42,577 nt of DNA from Treponema sp. GTDB taxonomy: Bacteria; Spirochaetota; Spirochaetia; Treponematales; Treponemataceae. The stretch lies in the NCBI GenBank assembly GCA_016293645.1, contig JAEDDW010000011.1, forward strand, positions 1 to 42,577, in the 5' to 3' direction. Of the stretch, positions 7,937-15,943 are shown in pieces (the first letter of the stretch is position 1; every line of letters starts with the position of its first letter). Made by a program: the position numbers and the translations under genes. The notes under the pieces are model-generated. The model did no database searches, was not told the DNA's origin, and was given only the letters and a program-made list of their open reading frames with translations.

Positions 7937-10282
7937 TTACTGCTGATCCTTGATGCTGTCACCAATAGTATATGCTGCATCATCGTTGTTTGATGACATA
8001 TACTGAGAAATTTCAGCACGATCCTGAGCTCTCTTGTATTCCTTAACAGAGAATGCAACGCGTTCCTTTTCAACATCGATTGAAACAACGTAAACATTTA
8101 CCTTGTCACCAACATTATACTTCTTGACAGCTTCCTCAAATGGAACTTCACGGTCATCACTAAGGTTTGCTTTGTTTACAAGACCTTCAATTCCGTTAGG
8201 AGCCTTCACGAAGATACCAAAGTCGTTGATTGATGTAACTTCACCTTCGAGAGTTCCGCCAACCTTGTATTCAGCAGCGAATGCCTTCCATGGATTGTCT
8301 GTAAGCTGCTTAACGCCTACACGGATCCTGTGGTTTTCAACATCACATTCTGTAACAACAACATCAAGAGTCTGATCAACCTTGATCTCACTTCCAGGAT
8401 GCTTGATCTTCTTTGTCCAAGAAAGATCTTCTCCAGCAAGGAAAGCATCAATGCCTTCTTCAAGCTGAACGAATGCACCGCTGTTTGTGATCTTTACAAC
8501 CTTACCGGAAACCTTTGTTCCAACAGGATACTTTTCAGAAAGTGTATCCCATGGATTAGCAGTAACCTGCTTGAGACCGAGAGATACGCGACCAGCCTGG
8601 ATGTCGTAACCAAGAATCATGCACTGAACTTCATCGCCTTCCTTTACCATGTCAGATGGCTTTGAAATCTTCTTTGTCCAGCTGAATTCTGAAATATGTG
8701 CGAGACCTTCAATGCCTTCTTCAAGTTCGATGAATGCACCGAATTCAGTAAGCTTTGTTACCTTTCCGCCTACGATATCATTAACATGATACTTTTCTTC
8801 AAAGTGTACCCATGGATCTTCTGCAAAATGCTTGAGAGAAAGATTGATTCTCTTTCCCTCTGGATCAAGACGGATAACCTTAAGTTCGATTTCCTGACCC
8901 TTCTTTACGAAATCCTTTGGACGTGTAACGTGACCCCATGACATGTCGTTGATGTGAAGAAGACCGTCGAATCCACCGAGATCGATAAATGCACCGAAAC
9001 TTGTGAATGACTTAACAGTACCCTTTACAGAGTCACCGATTTTTACTGTTTCAAAGAACTTGTCGCGGTTAACGTTGATCTGTTCTTCAAGATACTTGCG
9101 GCGGTTAACAACTACGTTGCGCTTGCCGTTCTGGCTGTAGAGGCGAACAACATAGAACTTTGACTTAACGCCAACAAGCTTGTCTTCCTTCTCTACCTTC
9201 TGTGCGTCAGCCTGGCTGATTGGAAGGAATGCACTGATTCCACCGCCAAGGTTAACCATATATCCACCCTTTGTAACAGAAGAAATTGTTCCGTCTACAG
9301 GTGTGTTCTTTTCTGCAGCTACCTTGAATTCTTCCCAAAGGCGCTTTTCATCTGCCTTCTGCTTAGAAACTACAGGACCATTCTTTCCGAACTGGCTTAC
9401 GAGGTAAACTGTGATTTCATCGCCAACTTTTGGCAATTCACCAGCAAATTCAGTTACAGGAATCTTTCCTTCCGACTTGCAGTTTACGTCTACAAATACT
9501 GTATCTTCTGTTACCTGAACAACGATACCAGTTACATTAGCACCGTCTTCAACCGGCTCCATTTTGTTAATAGATGCTTCTAATTGTGTGTAAATGCTCT
9601 CTGAGCCCTGAGATACATTCTTTTCCACTTCCTTTTCCATAGCAAACCCTTTAGATTTAATTTTGTTGATAATTATCGCACAAACATCATTAATGGTCAA
9701 GTCAGATGTATCGATATACTGCGCATCCGCTGCTCTTTTAAGCGAACCTTCCGCCTTGTTGCGGTCCTGTTCGTCACGCTTGATTATGGCAGCCTTGACC
9801 TCTTCCAGCGTAAGACCCGAGACACCCTGGTCAAAACGACGCTGGGCCTGTACGTCTATGCTGGCATCAAGATAGAATTTGAATTCCGCCTTTGGGAACA
9901 CTACAGTCGTCATGTCCCTTCCCTCACAGATTATGCTCAGGGATTTGACTATCTCCCTCATCCTGTCATTCACCAGATGACGAAGGGGAACGATTGAAGA
10001 AACCTTGGAAACATTGGCATCAACCTTATCCTGATGAAGAAGATCATCAATGTCTTTCCCATTCAGGAAAAGATGGGCATTCACATAATCAAGTTTCTGT
10101 TTTCCCGCGAATTCCATCATGGAATCGGTGTCATCGATGTTGATTCCAGCATCAAGGGCTGCAAGAGTGAGGGCACGGTAAAAACTACCGCTGTTCAAAA
10201 ATGTAAGTCCAAGTTCCTGTGCAACCTTGTGGGCAACTGTGCTTTTTCCTGTTCCGGCAGGTCCGTCAATAGCAACAACCAT
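7937..10282 (-). CDS. cmk-rpsA: Cytidylate kinase fused to ribosomal protein S1
   Basis: 781 residues. Residues 1-210 are cytidylate kinase (CMP/dCMP phosphorylation by ATP): P-loop GPAGTGKST at 7-15, the GRDMTTVVFP segment and the RDEQDRNKAEG stretch. Residues about 246-750 hold six S1 RNA-binding repeats (about 246-308, 328-396, 416-486, 502-574, 588-662, 674-750), as in ribosomal protein S1, which captures mRNA for the 30S subunit. Treponema pallidum is known to carry this fusion. GGAGAT precedes the ATG at 10282. An in-frame ATG at 9640 with its own Shine-Dalgarno would release a free 567-residue S1 (separate entry). The gene follows rluB by 14 bp. Confidence 0.96.
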   Translation of the reverse strand: MVVAIDGPAGTGKSTVAHKVAQELGLTFLNSGSFYRALTLAALDAGINIDDTDSMMEFAGKQKLDYVNAHLFLNGKDIDDLLHQDKVDANVSKVSSIVPLRHLVNDRMREIVKSLSIICEGRDMTTVVFPKAEFKFYLDASIDVQAQRRFDQGVSGLTLEEVKAAIIKRDEQDRNKAEGSLKRAADAQYIDTSDLTINDVCAIIINKIKSKGFAMEKEVEKNVSQGSESIYTQLEASINKMEPVEDGANVTGIVVQVTEDTVFVDVNCKSEGKIPVTEFAGELPKVGDEITVYLVSQFGKNGPVVSKQKADEKRLWEEFKVAAEKNTPVDGTISSVTKGGYMVNLGGGISAFLPISQADAQKVEKEDKLVGVKSKFYVVRLYSQNGKRNVVVNRRKYLEEQINVNRDKFFETVKIGDSVKGTVKSFTSFGAFIDLGGFDGLLHINDMSWGHVTRPKDFVKKGQEIELKVIRLDPEGKRINLSLKHFAEDPWVHFEEKYHVNDIVGGKVTKLTEFGAFIELEEGIEGLAHISEFSWTKKISKPSDMVKEGDEVQCMILGYDIQAGRVSLGLKQVTANPWDTLSEKYPVGTKVSGKVVKITNSGAFVQLEEGIDAFLAGEDLSWTKKIKHPGSEIKVDQTLDVVVTECDVENHRIRVGVKQLTDNPWKAFAAEYKVGGTLEGEVTSINDFGIFVKAPNGIEGLVNKANLSDDREVPFEEAVKKYNVGDKVNVYVVSIDVEKERVAFSVKEYKRAQDRAEISQYMSSNNDDAAYTIGDSIKDQQ
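9638..9653 (-). promoter_or_regulatory. Candidate internal ribosome-binding site and start for free S1
   Basis: On the minus strand, CTAAAGGG followed by six bases and an in-frame ATG at 9640-9638 lies exactly at the junction between the kinase domain and the S1 repeats. The ATG is codon 215 of the fusion. Starting here would make a 567-residue protein, close to the length of stand-alone ribosomal protein S1. The fusion could thus yield both a long and a short product from one mRNA, or this may be a relic of the ancestral rpsA start. Confidence 0.5.
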
Positions 10283-10296
10283 TTATCTATCTCCAA

Positions 10297-11001
10297 CTAA
10301 TTTTTGCAAAGTCTGAGCAAAGCCTTGACTTCATCCTGTGTAAGCTCGCGAAATTGGCCATACTGGAGTTCACCGACCCCAACACAGCCGATTCTTATTC
10401 GCATGAGGCTTTTTATGCCAATGTCGCGGCTCTCAAAAACACGGCGGATTTCCCGGTTTTTCCCTTCCGCAAGAACAATCCTCATTCTGTGGGAATTAAG
10501 CTCACGAGCATCAAGGCATCTGTAAAAAACACCATCGATCCTCACGCCTTTCATGAACTCGTCAGCAAGGTCACGTGGCATTGCGGTGCTTGTATCTACA
10601 ATATACTCTTTCTCAAGTTCTGCACTTGGATGTGAAAGTTTTGCGGCAAAATCACCATCGTTGGTGTAAATGATGAGTCCACTGGAAAACATATCAAGAC
10701 GGCCAACATTGAAAAGACGTTCGCTGTAAGTTTCCTTGAGAAGATCAAGGGCAATCTGACGACCTTTCTCATCAGCCGAAGAACAGACATAGCCTGCAGG
10801 CTTATTGAGAAGAATATAACGTTTTGTTTCTTCAAGAAATATCTTCTTTCCGTCTACGCAGACTGTATCCCTGGAAGATACCTTTGTACCCAAAGCGGTG
10901 ACAAGCTCTCCGTTTACGGTTACACGTCCGCTGGTGATGATTTCCTCACTGGCTCGACGGCTGGCCACACCGCAGCGGGCCATATACTGCTGAAGGCGCA
11001 T
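10297..11001 (-). CDS. rluB: 23S rRNA pseudouridine synthase, RluB/RsuA family
   Basis: 234 residues. An S4 RNA-binding domain (MRLQQYMARCGVASRRASEEII) is followed by the catalytic pseudouridine synthase domain with GRLDMFSSGLIIYTNDG, where the Asp of GRLD is the catalytic residue. I start at ATG 11001, 12 nt inside a longer reading frame that opens with TTG at 11034, because an AGAAAGAAG purine run precedes this ATG and the family starts at MRL. The gene follows scpB by 22 bp and precedes cmk-rpsA by 14 bp; scpA-scpB-rluB-cmk is a widespread gene order. RluB modifies 23S rRNA and RsuA modifies 16S; the order favours RluB. Confidence 0.9.
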   Translation of the reverse strand: MRLQQYMARCGVASRRASEEIITSGRVTVNGELVTALGTKVSSRDTVCVDGKKIFLEETKRYILLNKPAGYVCSSADEKGRQIALDLLKETYSERLFNVGRLDMFSSGLIIYTNDGDFAAKLSHPSAELEKEYIVDTSTAMPRDLADEFMKGVRIDGVFYRCLDARELNSHRMRIVLAEGKNREIRRVFESRDIGIKSLMRIRIGCVGVGELQYGQFRELTQDEVKALLRLCKN

Positions 11002-11023
11002 TTCTTCTTTCTGATTGTTATCG

Positions 11024-11788
11024 TTACTTTGCAAGTTTCAGGAACCTCTCGTTTTCATTGTCATCCAGTTTTGGCAGATCCTCAATAGACTGAAGATGGA
11101 AAAATTCAAGGAATTCCTTTGTCGTCTTGTACATCATTGGCTTACCAGGAACATCTTTTCTTTTGTCTTCCATGATAAATTTTCTATCCAGGAGGACACG
11201 CATCATATTGTCAACATTGACATGACGGATGCTTTCTATTTCAGCTCTAGTGATCGGCTGACTGTATGCGATTATTGAAAGAGTTTCTATTGCAGACTTT
11301 GAAAGTTTGCCTTCATTTTTCTTACCGTAACGTTCCTTGACAAAATCAAAGCAATCCCGTTTCGGAGTAAGAATCCACCCACCCAGCATCTGTGTCAGCT
11401 CAATGCCACTGTCGGCATTGGAATATTTTTCCTTGAGACGCTCAAGACATTTTTCAACAACATGTGGGGCAAACCTGGTTATTCTGGAAAGACATTCGAT
11501 GTTCTGAGGTTCACTTTCCAGAAAGAAAACCGTCTCAAGAAGAGCCGTTTCCGTATCAAGGTTAAGGTTTGCGCGGCGTGCGGCAAGTTCCTCATCCTCT
11601 TCTTCCTCAAACTCTTCTTCTGTTTTTACATCACTATCTTTTTCTGCCGGCTCACTGACAAGATCGAGTTCACCGGAGTTTGCATTATCTTCAGCAGTTG
11701 TATTTTCTACAGGAGCTTCAGTTGAAACTTCCTTTTCAACCTTCACTTCTTCATTTTCAACTTTTTCTACGCTGCCTGTTTCCTGCAT
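11024..11788 (-). CDS. scpB: Segregation and condensation protein ScpB with an acidic N-terminal tail
   Basis: 254 residues. ScpB pairs with ScpA and SMC to compact and segregate the chromosome. The winged-helix core begins near residue 78 (TETALLETVFFLESEPQ) and includes GWILTPKRDCFDFVKERYG, LSKSAIETLSIIAYSQPITRAEIE and the C-terminal wing (PGKPMMYKTTKEFLEFF). The first 70 residues are an additional Glu-rich tail with runs such as EEEFEEEEDEELAARR that typical ScpB lacks. The start at 11788 has GGAGA upstream and overlaps the end of scpA by 22 bp, so translation is probably coupled. Confidence 0.92.
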   Translation of the reverse strand: MQETGSVEKVENEEVKVEKEVSTEAPVENTTAEDNANSGELDLVSEPAEKDSDVKTEEEFEEEEDEELAARRANLNLDTETALLETVFFLESEPQNIECLSRITRFAPHVVEKCLERLKEKYSNADSGIELTQMLGGWILTPKRDCFDFVKERYGKKNEGKLSKSAIETLSIIAYSQPITRAEIESIRHVNVDNMMRVLLDRKFIMEDKRKDVPGKPMMYKTTKEFLEFFHLQSIEDLPKLDDNENERFLKLAK

Positions 11789-12528
11789 ATTTTTATATCT
11801 CCAAACATTTTATTCTGATAAATGTCTGCCATTTTCAGTTTTACGGCCTCCAAGATTGCCATAAATGCACAAATTACGTCAAGTTCATTACCCTTTCGTG
11901 TAATCAGTTCCGTGAACATGCAGGTTCCGTTTTTGTCAAGAAGTTCCTTCATGAGGGCGATCTTTTCAGTAGGAGCGATCTCAAGATTCTTCTCGATGAC
12001 ATAGACATCAGGATTTACATTCGTAATGTTGCGGAAAATCTTCTGCATGTCCTCAAGGAGAGCCCAGGTATCCATCTTTTTCCACTGGGATTCGTCATCA
12101 CCAAACGGAAGGATACGTTCAATTTTCTTGCGCTCAAAGCTCCATTCACTCTGTTCCTCACGTTCTTCCATGAGCATGGAAAGCTTCTTGAAGCGCTGGT
12201 ATTCAATGAGCTGTTCAACAAGTTCAGCACGAGGGTCTTCCATGCTGTCATCGTCCTTGAGTCTTACCTCAACCGGAAGGAGCATACGGCTCTTGATGCT
12301 GCAAAGTTTTGCGGCCCAAAGATAGAAATCACTCAGATCATGAAGATCAAGTTCAACAGCATAATCAAGGTAATCGAGAAACTGTTCCGTGATTTCAGAA
12401 ATCGGAATGTCGTAAATGTTAAGCTTGTTCTCACGGATAAGGCTCCAGAGTAAATCAAGAGGTCCGTCAAAAACTTCACCTACCGCAAATTTTCTTTTCT
12501 GCTGTGTTTCAACAACTGCTTCTTCCAT
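11767..12528 (-). CDS. scpA: Segregation and condensation protein ScpA (kleisin)
   Basis: 253 residues. ScpA is the kleisin that bridges the SMC heads. The N-terminal motif VFDGPLDLLWSLIRENKLNIYDIPISEITEQFLDYL is diagnostic, and the C-terminal winged helix ends near KMADIYQNKMFG. I start at ATG 12528 because GGAG lies 7 nt before it; an upstream in-frame TTG at 12543 overlaps that site. The 3' end overlaps scpB by 22 bp. folK lies 31 bp upstream on the same strand. Confidence 0.94.
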   Translation of the reverse strand: MEEAVVETQQKRKFAVGEVFDGPLDLLWSLIRENKLNIYDIPISEITEQFLDYLDYAVELDLHDLSDFYLWAAKLCSIKSRMLLPVEVRLKDDDSMEDPRAELVEQLIEYQRFKKLSMLMEEREEQSEWSFERKKIERILPFGDDESQWKKMDTWALLEDMQKIFRNITNVNPDVYVIEKNLEIAPTEKIALMKELLDKNGTCMFTELITRKGNELDVICAFMAILEAVKLKMADIYQNKMFGDIKICRKQAA

Positions 12529-12559
12529 ATGAACGCTCCGCAAATATTTTATGAAATTA

Positions 12560-13060
12560 TCAAACGGATATTCGTTCTATACGCTGATCTCCCAGCAGTG
12601 CTAGCTTTTCCTCAAAAAAAGAAATATCCGCACCTACCTTATCGGCATCTTTTCCCAGGATTTCAAGCAAAGGTTTTAAAACAAAAGCCCTTTCCGTCAT
12701 TCTTTCATGGGGAATGACCAGATCGTTCTCATTTACGTTCAATTTTCCAAACAATTCTATGTCGATATCCACGGAACGGGGACCATTCCTTATTTCCTTG
12801 GATCTGTCCCGGCCAAGTTCCGACTCGACAACGTGAATGGATTCCAGAAGCTGACGCGGACTGCCTTCATATTCCCCTGAAACAACCATGTTGTAGAAAT
12901 CGTCCTGATCCGTCACATACATTGCGGCAGTCCTGTAAATGGAAGAAGCTTTGATGTCCTTTACAAAACCACCCAGTTTCTCGACAGCAAGGGAAAGAAG
13001 CTGAACGCAGGAAAGAGAATCATATGACCTGTTGGAACCAAGCCCAAGCACCACAAACAT
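12560..13060 (-). CDS. folK: 6-hydroxymethyl-7,8-dihydropterin pyrophosphokinase
   Basis: 166 residues. FolK transfers pyrophosphate from ATP to hydroxymethyl-dihydropterin in folate synthesis. Motifs: VVLGLGSNRSY at the N-terminus, FYNMVVSGEY, the GPRSVDIDIELFG active-site block and the VIPHERMTERAFVLKPLLEI block. The start at ATG 13060 is supported by AGGAGA 7 nt upstream; a longer frame opening at 13144 would run through the recA terminator hairpin and is rejected. It lies 31 bp before scpA. No other folate gene is in the window. Confidence 0.93.
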   Translation of the reverse strand: MFVVLGLGSNRSYDSLSCVQLLSLAVEKLGGFVKDIKASSIYRTAAMYVTDQDDFYNMVVSGEYEGSPRQLLESIHVVESELGRDRSKEIRNGPRSVDIDIELFGKLNVNENDLVIPHERMTERAFVLKPLLEILGKDADKVGADISFFEEKLALLGDQRIERISV

Positions 13061-13104
13061 TTCGTAATCTCCTAAAAAAAACAATGGAATTCCAATAGCG
13101 CGAC

Positions 13105-13142
13105 AAAAAAAACGGCACCCCATTTTTGAAAGACGAAGTGCC
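13105..13142 (-). terminator. Rho-independent terminator after recA
   Basis: Minus-strand transcript: stem GGCAC (13142-13138) pairing with GTGCC (13118-13114) around a 19-nt loop, followed by an eight-base U-run (13112-13105). It lies 34 bp past the recA stop and ahead of folK, so folK and the genes after it probably need their own promoter or read-through. Confidence 0.7.
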
Positions 13143-13175
13143 ATTTTAATTCACCGGATGAATTCCAAGGATATC

Positions 13176-14456
13176 CTAGAACAATTCCTCAGGAGACGGC
13201 TTGTCTTCTGCCGCAGCCTTGGCAAGGGATGATGCCTTTGTTCTGGCAGTCTTTGCAGCTGTTTTTTCTGCCGCTGGTGCTGTCTCCGCAGCAGGAGAAG
13301 GAGTCTCGGGTTCTGCCGTTTTTTCAGGAACCGAACCACCAAGGCCAACGCCCTTTGCGCGCATTTCCTTTTCATAGGCGGCAATCTGTTCCTTTGTAAC
13401 GACCTCACCTTCCTTTGTGCGAAGAACCTGACCAGGGAAAAGCTTTTCACGGATCGTCTGCTCAAGTTCGATGCGGTACTGAGGATTTGACTCGATGTAA
13501 TTGACCGCGTTTTCCTTACCCTGACCTACTTTTTCCTCACCACGTGTATACCATGCACCACGCTTGTCGATGAGACCATGCCTTACGGCAGAATCAAGGA
13601 TGGAAGCAGATGCCGAAACACCCTTTCCAAAGTAGATGTCAAGTTCAACTTTGCGGAAAGGAGGTGCCACCTTGTTCTTGACGATTTTTACACGCACACG
13701 GTTTCCAAGGGCTTCTTCGTCTCCCTTTCCTTCGATTGTCTCAATTCTTCGAATTTCAACACGGATTGAAGAGTAGAATTTAAGGGCGTTACCACCAGTT
13801 GTCGTTTCAGGATTGCCAAACATAACACCGATCTTCATGCGGATCTGATTGATGAAGATGACGATACACTTTGATTTTCCGACAATTGCCGTAAGCTTTC
13901 GGAGAGCCTGCGACATGAGGCGTGCCTGAACACCCATGACGCTGTCACCCATCTCTCCTTCGATTTCCTTCTGAGGAGTAAGGGCTGCAACAGAGTCGAT
14001 GACGATTATATCCACTGCCCCGGAACGAACAAGATTTTCACAGATTTCAAGGGCCTGCTCACCTGTATCCGGCTGGGAAACCCAAAGTTCATCGATGTTT
14101 ACGCCAAGATTCTTTGCATATACCGGATCAAGGGCATGTTCAGCATCGATAAATGCGGCAATTCCACCAAGTTTCTGTGCCTCTGCAACTGCATGGAGCG
14201 CGAGAGTTGTCTTTCCTGAGCTTTCCGGACCATACATTTCAATGATACGACCACGTGGATAACCACCGACACCAAGAGCCTCATCAAGGAGGATTGATCC
14301 CGACGGAACAACATCGATCGCCGTTGAATCCGTCTTTGTCCCCAGTTTCATGAGAGAACCGGTACCAAACTGCTTTTCAATCTGAAGACGGGCTGCCTCA
14401 AGAGCCTTGAGTTTTTCAGATACATCTACAGGAGCTTTTTCTTCTGCCTTTGCCAT
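13176..14456 (-). CDS. recA: Recombinase RecA
   Basis: 426 residues; forms the nucleoprotein filament for homologous strand exchange and DNA-damage response. Walker A GPESSGKTT at 76-84, Walker B VDIIVIDSVAAL, the L1 loop region GEMGDSVMGVQARLMSQALRK and the ATP-site NQIRMKIGVMFGNPETTTGG are all intact. The protein is about 70 residues longer than typical RecA; the last 60 are a low-complexity Ala/Pro/Glu/Lys-rich tail ending PEELF. GTAGGAATAG precedes the ATG. It is read away from the divergent ferredoxin gene and is followed by a hairpin terminator. Confidence 0.97.
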   Translation of the reverse strand: MAKAEEKAPVDVSEKLKALEAARLQIEKQFGTGSLMKLGTKTDSTAIDVVPSGSILLDEALGVGGYPRGRIIEMYGPESSGKTTLALHAVAEAQKLGGIAAFIDAEHALDPVYAKNLGVNIDELWVSQPDTGEQALEICENLVRSGAVDIIVIDSVAALTPQKEIEGEMGDSVMGVQARLMSQALRKLTAIVGKSKCIVIFINQIRMKIGVMFGNPETTTGGNALKFYSSIRVEIRRIETIEGKGDEEALGNRVRVKIVKNKVAPPFRKVELDIYFGKGVSASASILDSAVRHGLIDKRGAWYTRGEEKVGQGKENAVNYIESNPQYRIELEQTIREKLFPGQVLRTKEGEVVTKEQIAAYEKEMRAKGVGLGGSVPEKTAEPETPSPAAETAPAAEKTAAKTARTKASSLAKAAAEDKPSPEELF

Positions 14457-14686
14457 AATCTATTCCTACCACATAAAATTTACGGTATCCGCATGCACGA
14501 CGTGCTTTGTCAGATTCCTATTAATATATAAATGGAAAAAAACAAGAAGTGCATGTTTTCCATAATAATTTAGGAACAATTTTAAAATCTGACAACTGAT
14601 TCTATCACAATAATTAAAAAAATAGCAATTTGCATTCGGAAGCCAAATATGCTATACTTATATAATCTTACTATCGAGGTAACAAT
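14457..14686. other. Divergent recA / ferredoxin intergenic region
   Basis: 230 bp containing the ferredoxin promoter at 14630-14658 and, 38 bp from the recA start, a short perfect inverted repeat gcacg-a-cgtgc at 14495-14505. That palindrome could be an operator for recA, but it does not match LexA boxes known to me (E. coli CTGT-N8-ACAG, Bacillus GAAC-N4-GTTC). The rest is AT-rich without other visible structure. Confidence 0.4.
14630..14658 (+). promoter_or_regulatory. Sigma70-type promoter of the ferredoxin gene
   Basis: TTGCAT at 14630-14635 and TATACT at 14653-14658 are separated by exactly 17 bp. The expected start near 14665 gives a short leader of about 22 nt containing the GAGGT ribosome-binding site. 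Confidence 0.65.
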
Positions 14687-14860
14687 ATGGCTTACAAAAT
14701 CAATTCAGACGCCTGCATCAACTGCGGTGCATGTGAAGGCGAATGTCCATCAGGAGCAATCAGCGAAGCTAACGACAAGCGCGTTATCAACGCAGATTCT
14801 TGTGTATCTTGCGGAGCATGTGCTGGCGCATGTCCTTGTGAAGCTATTTCAGAAGAGTAA
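14687..14860 (+). CDS. Small 2[4Fe-4S] ferredoxin
   Basis: 57 residues. Two CxxCxxCxxxCP cluster motifs are present: C10-C13-C16-C20-P21 and C39-C42-C45-C49-P50, with the pseudo-symmetric pattern of clostridial-type ferredoxins, which carry low-potential electrons in fermentative metabolism (pyruvate:ferredoxin oxidoreductase, hydrogenase). The gene is short. GAGGT lies 6 nt before the ATG, a good promoter lies upstream and a terminator follows, so it appears to be a monocistronic, well-expressed unit. An extra Cys51 directly follows the second cluster. Confidence 0.95.
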   Translation: MAYKINSDACINCGACEGECPSGAISEANDKRVINADSCVSCGACAGACPCEAISEE

Positions 14861-14890
14861 TTCACTTATTCTATCGACAATAGCTTGATG

Positions 14891-14933
14891 GGATGTTTCA
14901 GGGTTTCAGGACTTCTGGAGCATCCTTTTTTTT
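14891..14933 (+). terminator. Terminator of ferredoxin, abutting the next start codon
   Basis: GGATG (14891-14895) can pair with CATCC (14921-14925), followed by eight T (14926-14933). The T-run ends one base before the ATG of the M23 peptidase gene, and the only plausible Shine-Dalgarno for that gene, GGAG at 14917-14920, lies beside the 3' arm. The weak 5-bp stem and 25-nt loop make partial read-through likely. Confidence 0.5.
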
Positions 14934-15863
14934 ATGAAAAAAATATTTTCCATATTTCTGTCTGCCTTCCTTTTACTCGCTTTTGGAGTTCCGCCTGTAA
15001 ACACAGAGGAAAGAGCCGCACCCTTTTACCCTGAGATAACGGAACTCAAATCTTCAAACCACCTTTTCTCCCAATACCAGCAGGATGTGCTGTCGGCAAA
15101 CAAAAACTGGTTCAAGGGAATCTCGGGCGAACTGCAGTTCTATTCCTACAGGGCAAAAAAAGACGACACGGTGATATCGATAGCAGCAAGATGTTCCATA
15201 AGGCAGGATACCCTTGCGACCATAAATTCCATACAGGAAAGCACTCAAAAAATAGAAGGAAAGATGCTCCTGCTGCCATCCGCCGACGGCCTTTTCATTC
15301 CACAAATACCTGAAAATTCCTTTGAAGTCCTGCTTGCAAGCGAGTATGCGGATAAAACAGATTCACCACAGGCAATCACTTTTTTCCACGAGGGACGGCA
15401 ATTCTCTTTTTTACCGCAGGAAAAACTCAGCCCTTCACAGCGTTCCTATTTCCTCAATCCGGGAATGAGCATGCCACTTGAACAAAGCGTGCTTACTTCC
15501 GCCTACGGAATGAGAATAAGCCCCATCAACGGCAAATGGAAAATGCACAGGGGAATCGATCTTGCAGCCCCAAGAGGCTCAAGGATCCTTGCCTGCAGGG
15601 AAGGTTTCGTCAAACATGCGGTGTGTGGCAATCCAGTCTACGGAAACTATGTCGTCCTGCGCCACCCAAACGGAATGGAAAGCCTTTATGCCCATATGGA
15701 CACCATCAGCGTTGAAAAAAACGCAAAGGTCGCCACGGGACAGAGAATCGGAACTGTCGGAATGACAGGACAGACTACGGGCCCACATCTTCATTTTGAA
15801 ATCAGCCAGAACGGATCTTCACTCAATCCTGAAAATTACCTTAAAAATCAAGACAGAAACTGA
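14934..15863 (+). CDS. Secreted LysM / M23 metallopeptidase (LytM type)
   Basis: 309 residues. Signal peptide (MKKIFSIFLSAFLLLAFG), then a LysM peptidoglycan-binding motif (about 72-115, YRAKKDDTVISIAARCSIRQD), then an M23 domain (about 195-300). The zinc ligands and catalytic residues are present: H and D in MHRGIDLAAPRG, YAHMD, and the HLH of GPHLHFE, so it should be an active endopeptidase cutting peptide crosslinks in murein, working in the periplasm. The start ATG directly follows the T-run of the ferredoxin terminator. It may therefore be expressed by read-through. A secreted PEGA-like protein follows after 80 bp. Confidence 0.92.
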   Translation: MKKIFSIFLSAFLLLAFGVPPVNTEERAAPFYPEITELKSSNHLFSQYQQDVLSANKNWFKGISGELQFYSYRAKKDDTVISIAARCSIRQDTLATINSIQESTQKIEGKMLLLPSADGLFIPQIPENSFEVLLASEYADKTDSPQAITFFHEGRQFSFLPQEKLSPSQRSYFLNPGMSMPLEQSVLTSAYGMRISPINGKWKMHRGIDLAAPRGSRILACREGFVKHAVCGNPVYGNYVVLRHPNGMESLYAHMDTISVEKNAKVATGQRIGTVGMTGQTTGPHLHFEISQNGSSLNPENYLKNQDRN

Positions 15864-15943
15864 ATTTTCGTCCTGTCCCATTAATTTTTGAATTTACAGG
15901 TTTTAAACTAGTCTTTACGGTATTTTACCATTATACTGAAGTC

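Noticed and set aside
11680..12453. 257-residue plus-strand ORF
   Set aside because: Antisense to scpA and scpB, which have clear family motifs; the antisense product is Phe/Leu/His-rich as expected of a shadow.
14495..14505. SOS/LexA box upstream of recA
   Set aside because: The small palindrome gcacgacgtgc does not fit known LexA box patterns; it remains only a possible operator.
14649..14888. 79-residue plus-strand ORF
   Set aside because: It is an out-of-frame reading of the ferredoxin gene; the true frame has two intact cluster motifs and a good RBS.
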